Shown here in pieces: positions 16,730 to 24,338 of a stretch of DNA of 64,000 nucleotides (position 1 is its first letter; each line of letters starts with the position of its first letter). Where the stretch lies: assembly GCA_016872155.1 (NCBI GenBank), contig VHBB01000005.1:90148-154147 (forward strand). Direction: 5' to 3'. A program made the translations under genes and the position numbers. This stretch comes from Sphingomonadales bacterium. GTDB lineage: Bacteria; Bacteroidota; Bacteroidia; Chitinophagales; Chitinophagaceae. The notes below the pieces were generated by a model. That model had not been told where the DNA came from. It ran no database searches and saw nothing but the letters and a program-made list of their open reading frames with translations.

Positions 16730-18793
16730 ATGAGCGATCAACAATTTAAACCCTTTGTTTCTCCCGAAACCAAGATGGCCGAGTTTACTCTCAAATCCAT
16801 TTTAACGGGAGCCGCCTTTGGTATCATCTTCGGTGCTTCTACCGTATACCTGGCCCTCAAGGCCGGACTGACCGTATCGGCCTCTATTCCCATTGCAGTA
16901 CTCGCCATTACGCTGGGCAGAAAATTGTTGCGTACCACTATTCTTGAAAACAACATCATTCAAACCACCGGATCGGCCGGAGAGAGTATTGCCGCCGGTG
17001 TGGTCTTTACGTTGCCCGGTTTTTTATTCTTGAGCGAAGCGGGCAGCGCTAATTTCTTTAACTACTTTACCATTTTGATCCTCGCCATCTTTGGCGGCGT
17101 ATTGGGTACCCTCATGATGATCCCGTTAAGACGTTCGCTCATCGTGCAAGAACACAAAACCCTTCCGTATCCTGAGGGAACGGCCTGTGCCTCGGTACTA
17201 AAGGCCGGAGAAAAGGGAGGCGACTTTGCCAAGACCGCTTTTTTAGGACTCGGATTTTCGTTTGGCTATGCCATTTTGCAAAAGATCGCGCATGTAATTG
17301 CCGAGACGCCTTCGTTCATGACCAAACAAACGCAAAAATTCTTTCCCTCTGCCAAAGTAAGCGGAGAGATTACGCCCGAATATTTAGGGGTAGGCTATAT
17401 TATTGGTCCTAAGATCGCCGGAGTACTGGTAGCAGGCGGTGTACTCAGTTGGTTTGTATTTACACCTTTGTTGGCTAGCTTACTGAGTGACCATGGCGTG
17501 GTGATCGCTGCACAACTGGTAAAATTGGGATACCTCAGCAATGTAGAGACGGCCGGCGGACCGGGTGGATGGGATCCGGCCACGCAAGGATTTGCCGATT
17601 GGTCGACCGCTATTTACAGAGCATATATAAGACAGATCGGCGCCGGTGCGGTAGCGGCCGGTGGATTTATTACGCTGATCAAAACCATCCCTACTATCGT
17701 CTCATCGTTTAAAGGAAGTATCGGGTCGCTGCAAAAATCGGGCGCCCGCAGTGAATCGGCCGCTGTTATTCGTACCGAACAAGACCTTTCGTTAAAAGTA
17801 GTGGGCATTGGCAGTTTGCTCCTCATTGCCGTGATCGCACTGCTCCCCAGCACGCTGATTCCCGGAAGTAATATCGGCAGTAAACTGTTGCTCGGCGTAT
17901 TGGTGATCATCTTCGGGGCTTTCTTTGTAACCGTATCCTCTCGTATCGTAGGGCTGATCGGTTCTTCGAACAATCCCATTTCGGGTATGACCATTGCCAC
18001 CCTCATGGGCACCTGTCTGATCTTTATTGCGGTCAAATGGACCGGCTATGTGTACGAACCTATGGCGCTGGTGGTAGGGGGTATGATCTGTATTGCCGCC
18101 GCCAATGCAGGCGCCACCTCGCAAGATCTTAAGACCGGCTATATTGTGGGTGCTACACCGCGCTATCAGCAACTTGCTCTTTTTGTCGGGGCCATTGTGT
18201 CTTCGATCGCCATCGGTGCCACCATAAAAGTACTCGATCAACCTACGGCAGAAATGGCCGCGCAAGGAATTCAGCATGCCATAGGCACCGATAAATATCC
18301 AGCCCCGCAAGGAACGCTAATGGCCACGCTGGTCAAAGGAATTCTTTCGTTCAATCTCGATTGGCAATTTGTGCTGGTGGGTGTCTTTATTGCGATCGTA
18401 ATGGAACTCTGCGGTATCAAGGCCCTCAGTTTTGCCATTGGCATTTATCTTCCACTCTCGACCACGCTTCCCATTTTTATTGGAGGAGCCATTCGTGGAA
18501 TTGTAGAATGGAGACAAAAGAAAAAGAATATCGTGCTTAGCGCCGAAGAAGAAGATCTGGGCAAAGGAAATCTGTTCGCCACCGGATTGGTAGCCGGGGG
18601 TGCGCTAGCCGGTGTATTGGTGGCCATTCTTTCGTCGATCGATAGTGTGAATGCGCAGCTCGGCAGTGTTAATGCAGAACACGGTATTGTAGCGCTACTG
18701 GGAGGCGAGGGATACAAGTGGCTCGGGGTGGTCTGCTTTGCCGGAATGGGCTTTGTGCTCTACCGAATAGCCACCGCCAAATCTTCTTCGTAG
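16730..18793 (+). CDS. OPT-family oligopeptide transporter
   Basis: Large inner-membrane protein (687 residues, about 14-16 hydrophobic segments) of the oligopeptide transporter (OPT) superfamily. Characteristic parts: 'MAEFTLKSILTGAAFGIIFG' at the N terminus, 'QTTGSAGESIAAGVVFTLPG', 'LPYPEGTACASVLKAGEKGG', and 'NAGATSQDLKTGYIVGATP'. Bacterial members carry peptides or metal-chelate compounds; substrate is not evident here. It shares an operon with the upstream POT gene (15 bases) and is followed 32 bases later by the AlkB-like gene. The N-terminal 'SDQQFKPFVSPET' is a typical OPT start. Confidence 0.92.
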   Translation: MSDQQFKPFVSPETKMAEFTLKSILTGAAFGIIFGASTVYLALKAGLTVSASIPIAVLAITLGRKLLRTTILENNIIQTTGSAGESIAAGVVFTLPGFLFLSEAGSANFFNYFTILILAIFGGVLGTLMMIPLRRSLIVQEHKTLPYPEGTACASVLKAGEKGGDFAKTAFLGLGFSFGYAILQKIAHVIAETPSFMTKQTQKFFPSAKVSGEITPEYLGVGYIIGPKIAGVLVAGGVLSWFVFTPLLASLLSDHGVVIAAQLVKLGYLSNVETAGGPGGWDPATQGFADWSTAIYRAYIRQIGAGAVAAGGFITLIKTIPTIVSSFKGSIGSLQKSGARSESAAVIRTEQDLSLKVVGIGSLLLIAVIALLPSTLIPGSNIGSKLLLGVLVIIFGAFFVTVSSRIVGLIGSSNNPISGMTIATLMGTCLIFIAVKWTGYVYEPMALVVGGMICIAAANAGATSQDLKTGYIVGATPRYQQLALFVGAIVSSIAIGATIKVLDQPTAEMAAQGIQHAIGTDKYPAPQGTLMATLVKGILSFNLDWQFVLVGVFIAIVMELCGIKALSFAIGIYLPLSTTLPIFIGGAIRGIVEWRQKKKNIVLSAEEEDLGKGNLFATGLVAGGALAGVLVAILSSIDSVNAQLGSVNAEHGIVALLGGEGYKWLGVVCFAGMGFVLYRIATAKSSS

Positions 18794-18825
18794 CTTTAGG
18801 ATCGTCCAAGTCTATTCAATACTGT

Positions 18826-19884
18826 ATGAAGGCCTTTAAGTATTTATCTCCCTTTATCTTTTTTGCCGGCGCCTATATGGCCTTTACCGGACAAGGATGG
18901 ATCGTGTGGATGCCCATGTGCTGGGCCTGGATACTGGTACCGGTCACCGAACTTTTTATAAAACCCGATTCGCAGAATATGAGTGCCGCCGAAGAGGAGC
19001 TGGCCAAGCAAGACCGCAGTTACGACCTGTTACTTTACGTTACGGTAGTTATTCAGTATGTTTTACTCTTCATTTTTTTAGAAGGCATCGCCACCGATAC
19101 CCTATCCTTGTCGGACCGGTTGGGACGCATCTTTGCCATGGGGCTGCTATGTGGCATCTTTGGTATTAATGTAGCGCACGAACTTGGGCACCGGGTCAAT
19201 CGTCTTGAGCAAACCCTGGCCCAAGCTTTATTGCTGACCTCACTGTACATGCACTTTTTTACCGAGCACAACAAAGGACATCACAAACGCGTAGCCACCC
19301 CCGACGATCCTAGCAGTGCTCGCTACGGAGAACCCGTTTATACCTTTTATTTTCGCACCATTGTTATGAGTTATGTGAGCGCCTGGCATATTGCCAACGA
19401 CGATTGTCGCAAAAAAACAGGCACGGCGCTTTCGTTGCAAAACGAAATGATTCGGTTTCAATTAGTGCAAATCGCTTTTATAAGTTTGATCGGCTGGTAC
19501 TTTGGAACCCCTGCCCTACTTGCTTTTGGGGGAGCGGCACTAATGGGCATCCTGATGCTCGAGACCGTCAATTACATAGAGCACTATGGCCTGCAACGAA
19601 AACTGGGTAGCTCCGGCCACTACGAAAGAGCCATGCCTCATCATAGCTGGAATAGCGACCACGTGGTAGGCAGACTCATGTTATTCGAATTGAGCCGTCA
19701 CTCCGATCATCATTATTTGGCCAGTAGAAAATACCAGGTGCTTCGTCATCATGATGAGGCCCCGCAAATGCCCACCGGCTACCCGGGTATGATGCTGCTG
19801 GCCCTGCTGCCGCCGCTTTGGTTCGGTATCATGAACAAGAAGATCAAAGATTGGCAAGGAGCCCACGCTGCTCCTAGCGCGTAA
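18826..19884 (+). CDS. AlkB-type membrane di-iron alkane monooxygenase
   Basis: Integral membrane non-haem di-iron hydroxylase of the alkane 1-monooxygenase family, 352 residues. All three histidine boxes are present: 'HELGHR' (about 118), 'EHNKGHHKR' (about 147) and 'LSRHSDHHY' (about 287), plus the AlkB signature 'NYIEHYGLQR'. Several membrane helices surround them. Characterised members hydroxylate terminal carbons of alkanes or fatty acids using rubredoxin; no rubredoxin or rubredoxin reductase is encoded nearby. The ORF track begins inside the OPT gene; ATG at 18826 (MKAFKYLSPFIFF) is the real start. The 3' end overlaps convergent serS by 11 bases. The exact substrate is unknown. Confidence 0.88.
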   Translation: MKAFKYLSPFIFFAGAYMAFTGQGWIVWMPMCWAWILVPVTELFIKPDSQNMSAAEEELAKQDRSYDLLLYVTVVIQYVLLFIFLEGIATDTLSLSDRLGRIFAMGLLCGIFGINVAHELGHRVNRLEQTLAQALLLTSLYMHFFTEHNKGHHKRVATPDDPSSARYGEPVYTFYFRTIVMSYVSAWHIANDDCRKKTGTALSLQNEMIRFQLVQIAFISLIGWYFGTPALLAFGGAALMGILMLETVNYIEHYGLQRKLGSSGHYERAMPHHSWNSDHVVGRLMLFELSRHSDHHYLASRKYQVLRHHDEAPQMPTGYPGMMLLALLPPLWFGIMNKKIKDWQGAHAAPSA

Positions 19885-21148
19885 TAGCACTCATTCCCAT
19901 ATATGCATGTAATACCTGCGGCAATTGGATCCCTTCGGCCGTTTGATTATTTTCTAGCAACGCTGCTACGATGCGAGGCAGGGCGAGCGAACTACCATTG
20001 AGGGTATGCAGCAATTGTGATTTCCCTTTTTCGTCTTTGTAGCGAAGCTTTAACCGGTTAGCCTGAAACGATTCAAAATTGCTGACCGAGCTTACCTCTA
20101 ACCATTTTTGCTGAGCCGCACTATAGACCTCAAAATCGTACGTAAGCGCCGAAGCAAAACTCATATCGCCGCCACAGAGACGCAAGATGCGATAAGGCAA
20201 CTCCAGCGACGTTACCAATTTCTCTACATGGGCTACCATTTCGTTCAATACCGCATAACTATTTTCGGGGGTTACAATAGAAACGATCTCTACTTTATCG
20301 AACTGGTGCACCCGGTTAAGCCCCCTTACATCCGATCCGAAGCTTCCGGCCTCTCTTCTAAAACAAGCCGAAAAGGCCGTCATCTTTACCGGCAGGTCGG
20401 CAAGCGATAGCAGCTGATCGCGATAGATATTGGTAACGGGTACTTCGGACGTAGGAATCATATACAAATTATCGAGCGGCATATGATACATCTGCCCTTC
20501 TTTATCGGGCAGCTGACCGGTTGCGTACGCCGAGGCTTCATTGACCATCAACGGCGGCAGATATTCGGTATAGCCCGCCGCTGTATTCACATCCAAAAAA
20601 TACTGAATCAGCGCGCGCTGCAATTTGGCGCCCTTTCCTTTATAGAGAGGAAACCCGCTTCCGGTTATTTTAGCACCGGCCTCAAAATCGACCAGGTCGT
20701 AAGAACGAATCAAGTCCCAATGGGCTTGAGCACCCTCGGCCAATACCGGCTTTATGCCTCCTTCGCGCACCACTACATTATCGGACGCCGCGCGTCCGTC
20801 GGGTACCTGTTCGCTGGGTAAATTAGGAAGTAACACCAGCTCGTTATGTAATTGCGTTTCGGCTGCGCTCAGCTGATCGGCCAGTGGCTGCAACGAGGCT
20901 TTAAGAGAGGCTACCTCTTGCTTACGGGCCTCGGCCTCTTCACGCTGTCCCTTACCCATCAACATCCCGATCTCTTTAGAAAGCGTATTGATCTTGGCTT
21001 GCAGATTATCGCCATCCAACTGTAATTTTTTTCGTTGGTCATCGAGCGAAATAATCAAGTCGACCAGCTCGGGCCTTGCAAAATGCTTTTTGGCCAGTTG
21101 GGCTTTTACTTTTGCTGAATCTTGTCGTAGTTGCTGTAACGTGAGCAT
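19874..21148 (-). CDS. serS: Seryl-tRNA synthetase
   Basis: Class II aminoacyl-tRNA synthetase, 424 residues. The N-terminal long antiparallel coiled coil that grips tRNA-Ser covers about residues 25-105 ('LQLDGDNLQAKINTLSKEIG'). Motif 2 is 'FRREAGSFGSDVRGLNRVHQF' in slightly longer form and motif 3 is 'NGSSLALPRIVAALLEN'. ATG at 21148 (MLTLQQLRQ) is chosen over the TTG/Met listed at 21166 because a consensus TATATTTG ends 15 bases before it. Convergent 11-base overlap with the AlkB-like gene. Confidence 0.96.
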   Translation of the reverse strand: MLTLQQLRQDSAKVKAQLAKKHFARPELVDLIISLDDQRKKLQLDGDNLQAKINTLSKEIGMLMGKGQREEAEARKQEVASLKASLQPLADQLSAAETQLHNELVLLPNLPSEQVPDGRAASDNVVVREGGIKPVLAEGAQAHWDLIRSYDLVDFEAGAKITGSGFPLYKGKGAKLQRALIQYFLDVNTAAGYTEYLPPLMVNEASAYATGQLPDKEGQMYHMPLDNLYMIPTSEVPVTNIYRDQLLSLADLPVKMTAFSACFRREAGSFGSDVRGLNRVHQFDKVEIVSIVTPENSYAVLNEMVAHVEKLVTSLELPYRILRLCGGDMSFASALTYDFEVYSAAQQKWLEVSSVSNFESFQANRLKLRYKDEKGKSQLLHTLNGSSLALPRIVAALLENNQTAEGIQLPQVLHAYMGMSAITR

Positions 21149-21163
21149 AGTTACAATTTGTAG

Positions 21164-21171
21164 CAAATATA
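21164..21171 (-). promoter_or_regulatory. TAnnTTTG promoter element for serS
   Basis: TATATTTG on the minus strand, 15 bases before the serS ATG. It shares a 62-base divergent intergenic region with the TATCTTTG element of the next gene. Confidence 0.6.
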
Positions 21172-21197
21172 AACTACCCGCTCGGCACAGCAGGCTT

Positions 21198-21205
21198 TAT
21201 CTTTG
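21198..21205 (+). promoter_or_regulatory. TAnnTTTG promoter element for conserved gene at 21211
   Basis: TATCTTTG, then CCCCT, then ATG: 5 bases between element and start codon, predicting a leaderless mRNA. Confidence 0.65.
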
Positions 21206-21210
21206 CCCCT

Positions 21211-21555
21211 ATGCTAGCACAAGACGATCTGCAACAACGCTGGTGGAACCTCGAGGCCAAACTGGTAGAGCGATTTGGTAAGAAGCCCGACCTGGAGACC
21301 ATTTTATTTTTGGTCGGTGTACAAGAATTCGGAGACATCAAAGAAAAATTTAGCAAAGAACAAAAACAAGACCTCATGCATGTGGCCGTGTGCAGTCTGC
21401 TTTCCAAGAGTGGGTACTACGAACTAGAAGGGGTAGACGAAGACGGGTGGCCTCATTTTAAACAATGCAAAGCCCTTCCTACCTTAAATACCATCGAGCA
21501 AGAAAATTTTATTAAAGACCACGTTTTGCTTTACTTCGAAGAATCATCATTTTAA
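21211..21555 (+). CDS. Conserved small protein of unknown function
   Basis: A 114-residue soluble, acidic protein without signal peptide or membrane helix. I recognise no enzymatic domain. It shows the pattern 'WWNLEAKLVERFGKKPDLETILFLVGVQE', then 'KFSKEQKQDLMHVAVCSLLS' and an aromatic acidic tail 'DEDGWPHFKQC'. I recall similar short proteins beside serS or cyclophilin genes in Bacteroidota but cannot verify it here. It has its own consensus promoter and is followed by the cyclophilin after 3 bases, so the two are co-transcribed. The frame is open, the codon use matches its neighbours, and it is very probably real. Confidence 0.8.
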   Translation: MLAQDDLQQRWWNLEAKLVERFGKKPDLETILFLVGVQEFGDIKEKFSKEQKQDLMHVAVCSLLSKSGYYELEGVDEDGWPHFKQCKALPTLNTIEQENFIKDHVLLYFEESSF

Positions 21556-21558
21556 GTT

Positions 21559-22263
21559 ATGCATAAACTATTGAACGGTGTTCTGCTGCTGTTGCTGGCC
21601 GGTCAAATACTGGCCGCACCCGCTCCAAAAGATTCGATCGTAACCCGTAAGGACCGCAAACGCGATGTGCTGTTCGAAACCTCCATGGGCCGCATACAGG
21701 TTCGTCTCTCCGATTCAACCCCCCTGCACCGCGATAACTTTTTAAAGCTGGTCAAGATGGGCTACTTCGAGAACATCCTATTTCATAGGGTCATTAAGAA
21801 CTTTATGATACAGGCCGGCGATCCTGATAGTCGCAATGCCCCAGCCGGAAAGCCACTGGGCAATGGCGGACCGGACTACACCGTGCCGGCAGAATTCAAA
21901 CCGACCCTCTTTCATAAAAAAGGCGTTATTGCCGCCGCCCGCGATAACAATCCCGAAAAGGCCAGCAGCGCCAGCCAGTTCTACCTGACCCAGGGCAAGG
22001 TGTTTACCGAGGCCGGGCTCGACTCGGTAGAGACCTACCGCCTTAAACGAAAAATTCCGGCCGACCAGCGACAGGTCTATACCACGCTGGGAGGGGTGCC
22101 CCATCTGGACCAGAACTATACCGTCTTTGGCGAAGTGGTAAGCGGCATAGAAGTGATCGACGCCATTGCCGATGTACCCACCAGCAAAGGGGCCGATCGT
22201 GACAGACCCTTAACCGATGTCAAGATTCGTAAGGCCAGTCTTGTCAAACGCAAACGGTCTTGA
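21559..22263 (+). CDS. Cyclophilin-type peptidyl-prolyl isomerase
   Basis: Exported cis-trans prolyl isomerase of the cyclophilin family, 234 residues. N-terminal signal peptide (about 1-20, 'LLNGVLLLLLAGQILAA'), then the cyclophilin barrel: 'LFETSMGRIQVRLSDSTPLH', 'ILFHRVIKNFMIQAGDP', 'ASQFYLTQGK', 'YTVFGEVVSGIEVIDAIA'. The catalytic Arg of 'FHRVI' and the 'MIQAGDP' pocket are intact. An insert of about 30 residues ('DSVETYRLKRKIPADQRQVY') before the last strands is common in Bacteroidota cyclophilins. Likely periplasmic folding factor, co-transcribed with the preceding small gene. Confidence 0.93.
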   Translation: MHKLLNGVLLLLLAGQILAAPAPKDSIVTRKDRKRDVLFETSMGRIQVRLSDSTPLHRDNFLKLVKMGYFENILFHRVIKNFMIQAGDPDSRNAPAGKPLGNGGPDYTVPAEFKPTLFHKKGVIAAARDNNPEKASSASQFYLTQGKVFTEAGLDSVETYRLKRKIPADQRQVYTTLGGVPHLDQNYTVFGEVVSGIEVIDAIADVPTSKGADRDRPLTDVKIRKASLVKRKRS

Positions 22264-22284
22264 ACAAGTTTGCCTCATAATTTG

Positions 22285-22292
22285 TAGGTTTG
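22285..22292 (+). promoter_or_regulatory. TAnnTTTG promoter element for gcvH
   Basis: TAGGTTTG, 22 bases before the gcvH ATG at 22315, in the 51-base gap after the cyclophilin gene. Confidence 0.55.
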
Positions 22293-22314
22293 TGCTCCCA
22301 AAAATTTCTATCGT

Positions 22315-22692
22315 ATGAATATCCCCGCTCAATTACGCTACACAAAAGAACATGAATGGATTCAACTCGAGGGTAATGTAGCCACTATTGGTATTACCGA
22401 CTATGCGCAGCGCGAATTGGGGGATATTGTTTTCGTAGAGGTCGACACCATCGGCAGTGCCCTCGAAGCCGGTGCCGTTTTTGGAACCGTCGAGGCGGTC
22501 AAGACCGTTTCGGACCTCTTCTTACCGGTTAGCGGAACCATCAACGAATTGAATCCCGCCCTAAGCGGCGCCCCCGAACTGGTCAACAGCGATCCATATG
22601 GAGAAGGTTGGATGATCAAAATGACGGTTAACGATCCGGCCCAGGTAGAAGCCCTGCTCGATGCCGCCGGCTACGAAGCCTTGGTTGCCTAA
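22315..22692 (+). CDS. gcvH: Glycine cleavage system H protein
   Basis: Lipoyl-carrier protein of the glycine cleavage complex (125 residues), shuttling the aminomethyl group between P and T proteins. The lipoylation motif 'GTVEAVKTVSDLFLPVSG' is intact with Lys63 as the predicted lipoyl site; the start 'RYTKEHEWI' is the family hallmark. Genes for GcvP, GcvT or lipoyl synthases are not in the window. A VanZ-like gene follows within about 10 bases. Expression from the TAGGTTTG element upstream is likely. Confidence 0.97.
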   Translation: MNIPAQLRYTKEHEWIQLEGNVATIGITDYAQRELGDIVFVEVDTIGSALEAGAVFGTVEAVKTVSDLFLPVSGTINELNPALSGAPELVNSDPYGEGWMIKMTVNDPAQVEALLDAAGYEALVA

Positions 22693-22702
22693 TTTAATTT
22701 TT

Positions 22703-23155
22703 TTGAATACGATTGTTTTTAGATCGGCTGCGGCAACGGGCTGGTTATTTCTTTCGGGCTATTTATTGTTAGCACCCGCCGCTTCTTTTTCGAACGATGG
22801 AACCTTGGGATGGTTGTTCTCTGTACTCGGAATAGCCAATTGGCAGCAGAGGCTCCCCCTCGATAAACTGATTCACTTTACCATTTTTTTCGGGCTGGTT
22901 TTTTTATGGCATCGGGTACTGATGGCAATACCACTCCATAAAAAGCAACAAGACCTTTGGATCTTTTTAAATGTAGCCGGATGGTGTGTTCTGGGTGTGG
23001 CGATAGAATTCTTGCAAGAAGCCTTAGAGTCGGGACGTCATTTCGACTACGCAGATATGATCGGTAATTCCATCGGATGCGTAGCGGGTTGGTGGTTGGG
23101 CAAAAAATTGACCCCTGTAGAGACAGGGGTCGCAACCAAAACTAACTGCTTATGA
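22703..23155 (+). CDS. VanZ-like membrane protein
   Basis: Membrane protein of about 150 residues with four predicted helices. It carries the VanZ-family pattern: 'LPLDKLIHFTIFFGLVFLW' near the first third, and 'GVAIEFLQEAL', 'GRHFDYADMIGNSIGCVAGW' near the end (Glu/Gln, Arg, Asp, Asn residues in the family positions). Function in this family is unclear beyond VanZ's link to teicoplanin tolerance. The start is uncertain: TTG at 22703, just after gcvH, or the ATG at 22661 inside gcvH. Its 3' end encodes, on the other strand, a strong prfA terminator. Confidence 0.8.
   Translation: MNTIVFRSAAATGWLFLSGYLLLAPAASFSNDGTLGWLFSVLGIANWQQRLPLDKLIHFTIFFGLVFLWHRVLMAIPLHKKQQDLWIFLNVAGWCVLGVAIEFLQEALESGRHFDYADMIGNSIGCVAGWWLGKKLTPVETGVATKTNCL
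23102..23131 (-). terminator. Rho-independent terminator downstream of prfA
   Basis: Read on the minus strand: a perfect 9-bp inverted repeat GACCCCTGT / ACAGGGGTC with a 4-base loop (CTCT), then AATTTTTT. This is a textbook intrinsic terminator about 100 bases past the prfA stop codon. It lies inside the coding region of the convergent VanZ-like gene. Confidence 0.8.
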
Positions 23156-23234
23156 GAAATATAATCTATAACGTAAAGTTAGTTCCTAAGTTGGGCGACC
23201 CCTTGTTAAAATATTCAAAACTTCTAGGGTGCGA

Positions 23235-24296
23235 TCAGGAGCGGGTCAGCTTCTCGGCATTCTCGGCAAACTGAAGGGCATCGATCAGTTCTTGCACCTC
23301 TCCATTTAAAACAGCATCCAGATTATAAAGAGTAAAGCCGATCCGATGATCGGTAACCCGGCCTTGCGGAAAATTATAGGTTCTAATCTTGGCGCTGCGA
23401 TCGCCCGTGCTAACCAGGCTCTTACGGTGGCGAGAGATCTCTTCTTCTTGTTTTCGCACCTGCTCTTCGTACAAGCGGGTACGCAGCATTTGCATAGCCT
23501 TTTCGCGGTTGGCCAGCTGTGAGCGCTCGGTCTGGCATACCACTACCGTTCCCGTTGGAATATGGGTCAGCATCACCTTGGTCTCTACCTTGTTTACATT
23601 TTGACCACCGGCTCCCCCGCTTCGGGCCGTCTCCATTTTAACATCGGCCGGGTTCAGCTCAAAATCCAACTCTTCGGCCTCGGGCATTACAGCTACGGTA
23701 GCGGCCGAAGTGTGCACCCGCCCGCTGGCCTCGGTATCGGGCACCCGCTGTACTCGGTGTACGCCACTCTCAAATTTTAAGGTTCCATATACATCATCGC
23801 CCACTACCTCTAACTGCACCTCTTTATATCCACCTACCGTACCCTCGTTCTCGCTCAATAAAGCGGTCTTCCATCCTCTACGATCGCAGTAGCGCATATA
23901 CATTCTAAGCAGATCGCCGGCAAATAAACTGGCCTCGTCTCCACCGGTACCGGCTCTTATTTCTAAGATGGCATTCTTTTCGTCTTGGGGATCTTTCGGA
24001 ATCAGCAGTTGACGAATAGACGACTCGGCCTGCTCTTTCTGCTGCTCAAGGGTGGGTAACTCTTGTTTGGCCAGTTCGCGCAACTCCTCGTCGGTGCCGG
24101 CCATAGCATCTTTATAGAAATCAATATCCTCCAATAATTTCTTGTAATGCAGGTAGGCGGTCACGATTCGCTCTAGGCTTCTGTATTCTTTGCTGGTCTC
24201 GGCAAACTTTTTATTGTTACCGACGATCTCGGGATTGGTCAGGGCCACTCCCAGCTGATCGAAACGGGCTTTGATCGCTTCTAATTTGTCTAGCAT
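23235..24296 (-). CDS. prfA: Peptide chain release factor 1
   Basis: Class I release factor (353 residues) ending translation at UAA and UAG. The peptidyl-hydrolysis motif is '[14 protein letters not shown]' with GGQ near residue 227, and '[23 protein letters not shown]' is the RF-1 C-terminal hallmark. The N-terminal helical domain and the stop-codon recognition region ('[15 protein letters not shown]') look normal. ATG at 24296 lies 15 bases after a TACTTTTG element. The next gene on the other strand has its promoter element only 7 bases away. Confidence 0.97.
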   Translation of the reverse strand: MLDKLEAIKARFDQLGVALTNPEIVGNNKKFAETSKEYRSLERIVTAYLHYKKLLEDIDFYKDAMAGTDEELRELAKQELPTLEQQKEQAESSIRQLLIPKDPQDEKNAILEIRAGTGGDEASLFAGDLLRMYMRYCDRRGWKTALLSENEGTVGGYKEVQLEVVGDDVYGTLKFESGVHRVQRVPDTEASGRVHTSAATVAVMPEAEELDFELNPADVKMETARSGGAGGQNVNKVETKVMLTHIPTGTVVVCQTERSQLANREKAMQMLRTRLYEEQVRKQEEEISRHRKSLVSTGDRSAKIRTYNFPQGRVTDHRIGFTLYNLDAVLNGEVQELIDALQFAENAEKLTRS

Positions 24297-24311
24297 AACT
24301 GATTAGGGCAG

Positions 24312-24319
24312 CAAAAGTA
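24312..24319 (-). promoter_or_regulatory. TAnnTTTG promoter element for prfA
   Basis: TACTTTTG on the minus strand, 15 bases before the prfA ATG. It is back to back with the plus-strand element at 24327-24334. Confidence 0.6.
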
Positions 24320-24326
24320 ATAAGAA

Positions 24327-24334
24327 TAAATTTG
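24327..24334 (+). promoter_or_regulatory. TAnnTTTG promoter element for amidohydrolase
   Basis: TAAATTTG, 4 bases before the ATG at 24339 (10 bases before the in-frame ATG at 24345). Predicts a leaderless mRNA if 24339 or 24345 is used. Confidence 0.6.
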
Positions 24335-24338
24335 GGGC

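Noticed and set aside
23110-23131. Plus-strand terminator for the VanZ-like gene
   Set aside because: On the plus strand the hairpin is not followed by T residues and lies before the stop codon; the minus-strand reading for prfA has the T-run.
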